A DNA stretch of 45,830 bases from Candidatus Rifleibacteriota bacterium (GTDB taxonomy: Bacteria > Muiribacteriota > UBA6191 > JACPRK01 > JACQZM01), in contig JACQZM010000074.1 of assembly GCA_016213885.1 (NCBI GenBank), forward strand, positions 1-45,830, given 5' to 3'. Positions 31,785-40,700 of the stretch are shown here, one piece after another (positions within the stretch are counted from its first letter, which is position 1; the number at the start of each line of letters is the position of its first letter). The translations under genes and the position numbers were made by a program. The notes under the pieces were generated by a model that was not told the DNA's origin, made no database searches, and saw nothing but the letters and a program-made list of their open reading frames with translations.

Positions 31785-33179
31785 ATGACGACCACCGATC
31801 GAGAGAGGCAACTGGGCGAGGGGAGCATCCCGCGTCTGCTCTGGAGCTTCTCCCTGCCGGCCGTCGTCGGCATGGTCGCCCAGGCCATGTACCACCTGAT
31901 CGACCGGGTGTTCGTCGGTCGGGCCGTCGGCGCCAACGGGATCGCCGGGATGACCGTGACGTTCCCGCTCATGATGATCCTGATGTCGTTCGGCATGCTG
32001 GTCGGCTTCGGGGCGACGACGCTGGTCTCGATCCGGCTCGGTGAGAAGAAGACCGCCGAGGCCGAGCTGGTCCTGGGCAACGCGACGGTCCTGCTGATCG
32101 GCCTGGCCGTCGCCCTGACGATCCTGGGGCTCGCCTTTCTGGACCCGCTGCTGAGGGTGTTCGGCGCCAGCGAGACGGTGCTCCCGTTCTCCAGGGCGTA
32201 CATGCGGGTCATCGTGCTGGGCTCGATCTTCCAGATGGTCGGGTTCGGCCTGAACTCCGTGATCCGCGGAGAGGGGAACCCCCGGGTCGCCATGGTCACG
32301 ATGCTCGTCAGCGTGGTGCTCAACGTCATCCTGGCGCCGATCTTCGTCTTCGGGCTGGGCTGGGGGATGGGAGGCGCCGGTCTGGCCACGGTGATCTCCC
32401 AGGCCGTGGCCGCGGTCTGGGTGCTGGCGTACTTCTTGGGGGGGAGGAGTCTTCTGAAGCTGAGGCCCGGCACTCTCCGGCTGGACCGATCGATCTGCGC
32501 GGCCATCGTGTCCGTGGGGTCGCCGCCGTTCGCCATGCACATGGCGGCCAGCGTGACCAACAGCCTCATGAACAACCAGCTCCGCGCCCACGGCGGCGAT
32601 TCGGCGATCTCGATCATCGGGATCATCTTCGCCATCGTGATGGTCCTGGCCATGCCGATCATCGGGATCAACCAGGGGGCCCAGCCGATCATCGGCTACA
32701 ACTACGGCGCCCGACGGTTCGACAGGGTCCGCAAGACGCTCACGACGGCCATCCTGGCGGCCTCGGCGATCGCCGTGACCGGCACCCTGGTCATGATCCT
32801 CTTCACCCACCACGTGTTCCGGCTGTTCGGGGCCGAGGCGGCCCGGCTGGCCGACCAGGGAAGCCACGCGGCCCGGATCTGTCTGATGATGCTGCCGCTG
32901 GTGGGGTTCCAGATGGTCAGCGCCGGTTACTTCCAGGCCGTGGGCAAGCCCCGGAAGGCCATGCTGCTCACCCTCTCCCGTCAGGTGCTGCTCTTGATCC
33001 CGGCGTTGATCGTCCTGCCCCATGTCTTCGGCCTGGAGGGCGTGTGGGCGGCGATGCCGGCCGCCGACCTGGGCTCGGCGCTGTGGACCGGCCTGTGGCT
33101 CTGGCTCGAGCTCGGCAACCTGCAGAGCCGGCACCTGGCCGTCACGCCCGCCGTACCGCCGGCCCCGCTGGCCGGCTAG
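31785..33179 (+). CDS. MATE-family efflux transporter
   Basis: The protein has 464 residues with 12 hydrophobic helices in two pseudo-repeats. DRVFVGRAVGANGIAGMTV near residue 45 and FGLNSVIRGEGNPR near residue 160 are typical MATE (NorM/DinF-like) sequences, mirrored in the second half by NQGAQPIIGYNYGARRFDRV and ISAGYFQAVGKPRKAM-like segments. It exports cationic or lipophilic compounds using a Na+ or H+ gradient. Next to two lipid synthase loci it could export the product or protect the cell from it. It is followed after 11 bases by a glycosyltransferase. Confidence 0.9.
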   Translation: MTTTDRERQLGEGSIPRLLWSFSLPAVVGMVAQAMYHLIDRVFVGRAVGANGIAGMTVTFPLMMILMSFGMLVGFGATTLVSIRLGEKKTAEAELVLGNATVLLIGLAVALTILGLAFLDPLLRVFGASETVLPFSRAYMRVIVLGSIFQMVGFGLNSVIRGEGNPRVAMVTMLVSVVLNVILAPIFVFGLGWGMGGAGLATVISQAVAAVWVLAYFLGGRSLLKLRPGTLRLDRSICAAIVSVGSPPFAMHMAASVTNSLMNNQLRAHGGDSAISIIGIIFAIVMVLAMPIIGINQGAQPIIGYNYGARRFDRVRKTLTTAILAASAIAVTGTLVMILFTHHVFRLFGAEAARLADQGSHAARICLMMLPLVGFQMVSAGYFQAVGKPRKAMLLTLSRQVLLLIPALIVLPHVFGLEGVWAAMPAADLGSALWTGLWLWLELGNLQSRHLAVTPAVPPAPLAG

Positions 33180-33190
33180 GCCAGACCCGC

Positions 33191-34465
33191 ATGCCGATCG
33201 AACGTTCCACGCGCACCGGAGGCGACGCCGGCACCCCTGGGCCCCGCACCGCCTATGTCCTGCTGTGGTTCCCCAAGCCGTCGGAGACGTTCATCTTCAA
33301 CGAGGTGGTGAACCTGTGGCACCTCGGCCTGCCCTTGAAGGTGTTCACGCTCTACGGCGCCCTGGCCGGCGACCTCTCCCCGGAGATGGCGGGCGTCCAG
33401 GTGCCGGTCGAGCGGCTGGGCCTCTCCGGCCTGGGCCGGCTGATCGAGGGAGTCTGGTGGTGGTGGCGTCGGGATCGCGGGCTGGTCCTCACGCTGGTCC
33501 GGGAGATCGCCATCCGGCGCTGGCGCAGCCTCGAGTTCGGCGGGGAGAACCTGTGGTCGTTCCTCTGCGGCTTCCACCTGGCGCGGCGGTTCCTCCAGGA
33601 GGGGATCGACCACATCCACGCCCCCTGGGCTCTCGGCGTGGCCACGACGGCGTGGGTGGCGTCCCGGTTGACCGGGATCCCGTTCTCGTTCACGGGCCGG
33701 TCTCACGACATCTTTCCGCCGGACGGCGCCCTGGCCGAGAAGATGGAGGCCGCGACGCTGGTCCGGGCCGAGAGCGAGGCGGCGCTGGAGCAGATGGCGA
33801 CGGCGGCCCCGGGCCAGCGGGCCAAGCTGGTCCTCACCTACAACGGGGTGCCGCTGGCGCCGGTCGGGCCGGCCGAGGTGGCCATGAAACCCCCTGTCCG
33901 GCTCCTGGCCGTGGGGCGGCTGGTCCGGACCAAGGGGTTCGGCCACCTGCTCGCGGCGTGCCGGTGCCTCGCCAAGCAGCAGGTCGAGTTCGAGCTCACC
34001 CTGGCCGGGTCCGGGTGGCTGGACCCGTGGCTCAGGCTCCTGGTCCGCCGGCTGGGGCTCACCGGTCGAGTGCGGATGCCCGGGTTCGTGACCCACGACA
34101 GGGTCGGCGAGCTGTACGCACGCTCCGACATCTTCGTGATGCCCAGCGTGGTCAGCCCCGACGGCAACCGGGACGGTCTGCCCACGGTGCTCCTGGAGGC
34201 GCTGCTCCACAGAGTGCCCGCCGTGGCCACGTCGATCTCGGGCCTCGGCGAGATCGTTCGACACCGGGTCACGGGGCTCGTGGTGCCGCCGGCCGATCCG
34301 GAGGCGATCGCCGGAGCCGTGACCTGGATGATCGCCCACCGGGCCGAGGCGGTCGCGATGGCGGACCGGGGTCGGCAGCGGGTCCTGGACCGGTTCGACC
34401 CCGACAAGAACCACCGGCGGCTCCTCGAGCTCTACGGCGGCGTCCGGCAGGCGGCCGGGCCGTGA
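33191..34465 (+). CDS. Glycosyltransferase family 4
   Basis: The protein has 424 residues. FPKPSETFIFNEV near the N-terminus, HIHAPWALG, FTGRSHDIF and VLTYNGVPLAP belong to the acceptor-side domain. AVGRLVRTKGFGHLL and DGLPTVLLEALLHRVPAV form the donor-side GT4 motif with its E-x7-E. It resembles WcaL/amylovoran-type and glycolipid transferases. It lies 11 bases after the MATE gene. A repeat element begins at the base after its stop, so it may end the transcript. It may glycosylate the product of the neighbouring megasynthase or belong with the - strand transferases. Confidence 0.88.
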   Translation: MPIERSTRTGGDAGTPGPRTAYVLLWFPKPSETFIFNEVVNLWHLGLPLKVFTLYGALAGDLSPEMAGVQVPVERLGLSGLGRLIEGVWWWWRRDRGLVLTLVREIAIRRWRSLEFGGENLWSFLCGFHLARRFLQEGIDHIHAPWALGVATTAWVASRLTGIPFSFTGRSHDIFPPDGALAEKMEAATLVRAESEAALEQMATAAPGQRAKLVLTYNGVPLAPVGPAEVAMKPPVRLLAVGRLVRTKGFGHLLAACRCLAKQQVEFELTLAGSGWLDPWLRLLVRRLGLTGRVRMPGFVTHDRVGELYARSDIFVMPSVVSPDGNRDGLPTVLLEALLHRVPAVATSISGLGEIVRHRVTGLVVPPADPEAIAGAVTWMIAHRAEAVAMADRGRQRVLDRFDPDKNHRRLLELYGGVRQAAGP

Positions 34466-34582
34466 CCAGGATCCGGCGCCTCGCCGGATCCGAGTCGCGC
34501 CCCCGAGCGCGAATTCCAACCTGATCCTCTCCTCTTTCTCTCTCCCTGGCGCGAATCCAGCCGGATCCCCTCCACTTCCTTC
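34466..34582 (-). repeat. Dispersed intergenic repeat, copy C (inverted, full length)
   Basis: The reverse complement matches copy B (3316-3433) from AAGGAAGTGG to the capped hairpin over 117 bases. Its hairpin, 34469-34478 / 34482-34491, has a 10-bp stem with the same three-base loop. The stem reads GGATCCGGCG where copies A and B have GACCCGGCG, and the partner arm changes to match (GGATCC for GGGTC), so pairing is preserved. It starts at the base after the glycosyltransferase stop. Confidence 0.85.
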
Positions 34583-34653
34583 GTGAGCGTCGATTCGGGC
34601 AAGAGGGTGATCACAGCCCGAGCCCTGCGAACCAGGTGCAGCATCCTGGGTGA

Positions 34654-34672
34654 CACGCCGGGTCCCGGCGTG
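34654..34672. promoter_or_regulatory. Palindrome upstream of the PUFA-like synthase gene
   Basis: CACGCCGGG-T-CCCGGCGTG is a perfect 9+1+9 inverted repeat. It ends 11 bases before the predicted -10 of the next gene, a position suited to an operator or activator site. A regulator gene is not adjacent. Confidence 0.4.
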
Positions 34673-34683
34673 CGGCCTCGGTG

Positions 34684-34692
34684 TGGTATATT
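34684..34692 (+). promoter_or_regulatory. Extended -10 promoter of the PUFA-like synthase operon
   Basis: TGGTATATT is an extended -10 element nearly identical to the one at 196-204. Transcription would begin near 34699, about 70 bases before the ATG at 34770. No proper -35 is found; GTGACA at 34650 is 31 bases away. Confidence 0.45.
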
Positions 34693-34769
34693 CGAGCGCC
34701 CGTCGGGCCCCCTCTTCTGACCGATCAGGGGAAGGCCAGCAAGGACGGGCGTGGAGGCGCTCTGGACCG

Positions 34770-37700
34770 ATGCTCAACTCGCTGACGTTCCTCTGGCCCG
34801 GGAGCAGGGCGACGGAGGAGATCGTCGCGCTGGCCCGGACGACAGGCACCGGCGCGCTGTTCGACCTGACCGGCGCCACGCCCGCGACGGCGGGTCCGGC
34901 CGTGGCCGCGGCCGGCGCCGGGTCGGTGCTGGTCTCGTTCGACCAGGCCGCCGACCCGGCCTGGGCCGACGGGCTCGCGGCGACCTCTCTGCGCCACGTG
35001 TTCGTCCAGTGTCCCCCGGCTCTCACCCCGCGGCTCAGGGAGCTCCTGGTGAAGCGGTTCGCGCCGACGCGGTCGGGGCCTGTCCTGGTGCCGGTGACCG
35101 GAGACCACGAGCTGATCCGGCTGCTGATCGACGGCTCCGAACCACCCCGGTACCTGGCGCTCAAGGGAAACGAGGCCGCGGGCTTCGGCGGCGCCGACCC
35201 GACCTCCGTGCTGTTCACTGCCGCCTCCAGGGCGCTGGAGGGCCGCTCCCGGCGCCCGGAGCTCCTGGTCTGGGGCGGCGTGGCCCTGTCCGAGGCCGTG
35301 GCGGCGTTCCTGGTCACGGGAGCCAGGGCCGTGGTGTTCGAGAGCGTGCACTGGCTCACCGACCTGGTCGCCCCCTCTGACGCGGCGCAGCACATCCTGG
35401 CCAGCCTCAGGCCCGATTGCACCCGGACCGTCGGCGGCTGCCTCGGACTCTCGTGCCGCGTGTTCGACAGGGGCAACTCACCGGCCGTCCGGGACCTGGA
35501 GAAGGCGGCCAGGGAGCTCGCCTCCGGCGAGGTCGGACCGGCCGCCCGGCAGGCGTTCGTGGACCGCGTCGGGGCGACCGCGCGCCCGGCGCTCTCCGGC
35601 GATCCGGGGCGCCAGCACGCCGCGCTGCTCGGTACGGAGGCGCTCTTCGCCACCGGCTTCGCGGAACGGTTCGGCCGGTCCACCCGCGACGCCCTGCTCG
35701 CCTTCTCCGCCGCCGTGCGGAGCTGCTGCGCCGCCGCCGAAGCCACGGTGGATCGGTTCTTCCACGGCCCCGGAGCCCGGGAGCTGGGGACCGCGCTGCC
35801 GTTCATCCAGGGCGCCATGACCTGGATCACCGACCGGCCCGAGCTGGCCCGTCTCATCGCCGACGCCGGCGCCCTTCCCACCCTCGCCCTGGGGTTCAGG
35901 CCCAGGGACCACCTCGCCCGCGATCTGGGCGACCTGGCCGCCGCCATGGGCGATCGCCCGTACGCCGTGAACGTGGTGGTGCTCCCGGAGAACAGCTTCC
36001 GGGACGAGCAGCTGGCCTGGGTCGAGCAGCTCCGGCCGCCGTTCGTGGTGGTGGCCGCCGGCGACCCGTCGTTCGCCGGCCGGCTCAACAGCGGCGGGTC
36101 GCGCGCCCTGTACCTCGCCCCGGACGACGCTCTCATGCGCCTGGCGATCAAGGCCGGGGTCCGTCATCTCATCCTGGAGGGCATGGAGTCCGGCGGCCAC
36201 GTCGGCCCTCACTCGACTCTGACCCTGGCGCAGCTCATGCTGGAGCTGAGGCGCCGGGAGCCGGAGCTGTGCCGGCCGGTGAAGGTCGTCCTGGCCGGCG
36301 GGCTCGTGGACGGGCCCAGCATCGCCCGCGCCGCCCTGCTCGGGGCCGACGCCGTGCAGCTGGGAACGGTCTACCTGACCGCCCGCGAGATGGTCTCCAC
36401 CGGCGCTCTCAGCTCCACGTACCAGGAGCTCGTGGCGGCGGCGCCGCCGGGCTCCACGGTCGTCACCGGAGAGACCGTGGGGCTGCCGGTCCGGGCTCTC
36501 GAGACGGCCAAGACCCGCTCCATCGCGGCGCTGGAGCGCCGGTTCGTCGCCACCGGGTCCGACGAGACCGAGTTCCGTCGGGAGCTGGAGGGGCTCGCCG
36601 CCGGCAGCCTGCTGATCGCGGCCCGGGCGGTCCGCGAGCCCGGCGGCCCGGCCCTCGACGAGACCGTCTGCCGCCACGAGGGCCAGTTCATGTGCGGCGC
36701 CGCGGCGGGCTCCACCGGACCGGTCCGCTCGCTGGACGAGCTCCACCGCCATCTCTCCGGACCGATCGCCGACCCCCGGGTGCCGGCCGACCTGGCCCCG
36801 CCCGCGGCCCCGGCCGCCGCTCGACCCTCGCACGAGCGGATCGCCGTCACGGCGGTGGCGCTGGTCAACGCCCTGGGCACCTCGCCGGAGGCGGTCTGGA
36901 AAGCCGCAGCCGCCCTGGAGAGCGGCATCTCCGCGATCGGCCCCGAGAGATGGAGCCACGACCTGTACTACGACCCGAAGCCCCAGACCCCCGGCAAGAC
37001 CTACTGCCGGGTCGGCGCTTTCCAGAACCTGGAGGTCTCCCGCAAGGAGATCGGCGTCTCCCCCCAGGACTTCGCCAGGATGACCGGGTCGACGAAGCTC
37101 ACGCTGTGGCTGGCTCGCCAGGCCATCGCCGACGCGGGGCTCGCGGACTCGGCCATCCCGCGAGAACGGATCGGCGTGGTGATCTCCCAGAACTCCGGCG
37201 AGGCCGCGGGACGCCTGAACGACGTGGTGCGGTTCGTCACGACCCGGGAGGTCATGGGGGCGCTCCGGCGCGACGGCGGCCTCGACGAGGCGGGGCTCGC
37301 CGCGGTGGAGCGCCTGTACGCGGGCGAGGGGATCCCCATCGACGACACCTCCCTGGTGGGTCGGCTCAACTGCACCGCCGGCGGGTTCGTCTGCAACCTC
37401 CACGGTTTCCGGGGGCCGAGCTTCTCGGTCTCGGCGGCCTGCGCCACGAGCCTCGTCGCCCTGTACAACGCGGTCCACCTGATCCGCAGCGGCGTCCTCG
37501 ACGCGGCCGTGGTCGGCGGCGGCGAGGAGCCGCTGACGCCGGCCCACTACCTGGAGTTCGCCGCCGTGGGGGCGCTGGAGGGGCTCTCCGGCAACGCGTG
37601 CCCGCCCCGGGAGTCCAGCCGCCCGTTCGACGCCACCCGCGACGGCATGGTCCTCGGCGAGGGCGGCGCCATGGTGGTGGTGGAGCGCGAGTCGGTGGCC

Positions 37701-40700
37701 AGGGCCCGGGGCGCCCCGATCCTCGGGTTCATCACCGGGATCGGCGCCAGCAACAACGACCGGGGCCTGGTGGAGTCTCTCGCCCAGACGCAGACGCTGG
37801 CGATCCGGGCGGCGTTCGACGACGCGGGCTACGGCGCCGACACGGTGGACCTGGTGGAGTGCCACGCCACCAGCACCCGCCAGGGCGACGTCGAGGAGGT
37901 CAGGGCGCTCCAGGAGTTCTACCCGGAGGGCCGACGCACGGTCCTGTCGTCGTTCAAGGCGCAGATCGGCCACACCCTCGGGGCGTGCGGTCTGTCGAGC
38001 CTCATCCGGGGGCTCCTGGCCCTGCGCCACGATCTGTTCCCGGTCACCCCGACCTACCGGCAGCCCGACCCGGAGATCTCCCTGGAGTCGTGGGGGTTCG
38101 TGGTCCCCACCGGGCCGCTGCCCTGGCCGCCCCGGTCCGATCGGCCGCGGCGGCTCCAGGTGAACGCCTTCGGCTTCGGCGGCACCAACTACGTGGTACA
38201 GCTCGAGGAGGACACGGGGGAGCGGCGGCTCTCCGCCGGGTCGCCGCCGGCGCCCTCTCCGGCGCGGTCGGAGCGGACCGATCGCAACGACGTGGAAGGG
38301 GTGTGGCTCACGGTGCTTCGACACCCGGACGCCACCCTGAACGTGGCCGTGGTGGGGCAACGGGAGCTGACGCCCCCGGAGCTGATCGGCGCGGTCTGTC
38401 CGGACGGCGCCAGGCCCTCCGCGAAGCAGATCCAGGCGTTGACGCGGCGCGGCATCGTGGTGGGCGACGCCGCCTCCGGCCCGCCGCCGGCGGCGCTGGT
38501 GTTCGCCGGGCAGGGCACCCAGTACGCCGGCATGGGGCGGGGTCTTCACGAGAGCTTCGCACCGATCCGCGACGGCATGGACCGGCTCTCCGCCGCGGTC
38601 CGGTTCGACCTGGCGGGGCGGCTGTTCCGGGGGACCGAGGACGAGCTCCGCAACACCCGGTGGCTCCAGCCGGCGCTGTTCGTGATGGAGTGCGCCGTGG
38701 CCCGTCACCTGATGTCGCTGGGCCTGAAGCCCGCGGCCATGGCCGGCCACAGCCTCGGGGAGCTCTCGGCCCTGTGCGTCGCCGGCGTCTACTCCGAGGA
38801 GGACGGTTTCGGCATCGTGGACCTGCGGGCCCGGTGCATGGAGCGGGCCGGCGTGGACAGCGGCGACTCCGGCGCCATGGTGGCCGTGGACGCCCCGGCC
38901 GGGGTGCTCGATCAGAAGCTGGCCAGGCACCGGGACGTCCTGGTCACCAACGACAACTCGCCCCGGCAGGTGGTCCTGGGCGGCCCCACCGCCCAGGTCC
39001 TGGCCGTGGCCGAGGAGCTGAAGGCCGAGGGGTTCTGGACGCGTCGGCTCGCCGTGAGCATGGCGTTCCACTCCCCCATGATGAAGGTGATCCGCGACGA
39101 CCTGGAGGCGTTCGTCTCCACTCTCCGATTCTGGCCTCCGAAGATACCGGTGGTCTCGAACACGACCGGGGAACCGTTCCCCGACGATCCCGAGGAGATC
39201 AAGCGCATCCTGATGCGTCATCTGGAGGAGCCGGTCCACTGGCGGCAGAACGTCACGTCGCTGTGGAACGACCACGGGGTGCGTCATTTCGTGGAGATCG
39301 GCCCCAGGGACGTGCTCTCGAGCATGATCGCCGACACCGTCGAGGGAGCCCTCTGCGTGCCCACCTGTCTGCCCGACGACGAGAGCGGCTCCTACCGGCT
39401 GGCCCTGGCCAGGCTCTATGCGCTGGGGCATCTGACGCCCCCGGCGGAGCCGCTCCGGCTCGCCGTCGGCGCGGCCGCGGCGCCCGCGGCAGAGGCCGGT
39501 CGGGCCCCGGTACCGGCCGTGGAGGACGAGCTGTTCGAGCGGGTGGTGCGGCTCATCATGAAGGCCACCGGCTACGACCGCGACGAGATCCAGCCCGACC
39601 TGGACCTGAGGCGCGACCTGGCGATCCGGTCGAGCCGGCTGCCCGTGATCATGGACGGGGCGGAGCGGGAGTTCGGCATCGCCGTCCGGCTCGAGGATTT
39701 CGTCGGCGTGCGCACGGTCAGGGACCTGGCCCACACGGTCGCCCTGGTGATCGCCCGCGACGGCGCCAGCCCCGGCCGCGGAGCGCGCGACGCGGTCGCC
39801 CCCTCGCTCCTCCGGGCCCCGGCCGGAGAGCCGCCGATGACGCAGCCAGCGACCCCCCTCTTTCGCCACGTGTTCCGCGAAGCCCCGGTACCGGCGCCGG
39901 AGCGATCGGGCAGGCTCGAGCTCCCCGCCGACGCCCCGGTGGCGATCCTGACCGTCGACCCGACCTCGTCGCTCACCGGTCGGCTGGCCCAGGCGCTGAC
40001 CCGGGGCTGGCGCTCTCCGGTGATCCCGGTGGGGGTCTGCGGCGGGCCGCCCGGCTCCGGCTTGCCGGACCTCTGGACCGTTCCGGGGAGCGACGATCTG
40101 GCCCGCCGTCTCGACGGACTCGGAGCGCTCGCGGGCCTGGTGGTGGTGCTGGACGGCGGGAGCGACGATCGCCTTCCCGGGACCGACCGGGTGCCGACCT
40201 TCCTGACCGGCGTGTTCGTCGCGCTGCAGCGATTCGTCCGGTCGTCCAGGAAGGCGTTCTGCCTGCTGGTGAGGCGCGATCCGGCCCTCTCGGACGAGCG
40301 GCTGGCCGTGGACGAGGGGATCCACGGGATGCTCCTGGCCGCCTCCCTGGAGTACACGTCGGTGCTGTTCCGCACCCTCTTGCTCGAACCGGGCGTCGAC
40401 CCGGAGGCGGCGCTCTGCCTCGCCCTGGACCCGTCGGTGGAGCCGTTGCAGCTGCTGGCCCGGCGCGACGGGACGCACACCGTGGAGGCCGTGGTCGAAC
40501 CGCTGCGGATCGACCTCTCCACGACGTGGCCCGGCGCGAGGACCGGGGCGGTCATCGTCTCCGGCGGAGGCCGCGGCATCACGCCGGAGGTGGCCGCGGC
40601 GCTGGCGCCGCTCGCGTCACACCTGGCCCTGGTGGGCCGGACCGCTCCGGATCCGGCGATCGACTACCGCGGCGCCCTGGCCCAGGCCGGCGGCGACGTG

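Noticed and set aside
34650..34692. GTGACA as a -35 for the PUFA-like operon
   Set aside because: The spacing to TATATT is 31 bases, far beyond the usual 16-18.
35478..40478. Long open frames opposite and alongside the PUFA-like synthase
   Set aside because: They are low-complexity shadows; the + strand frame has complete KS, AT, ACP and KR motifs.
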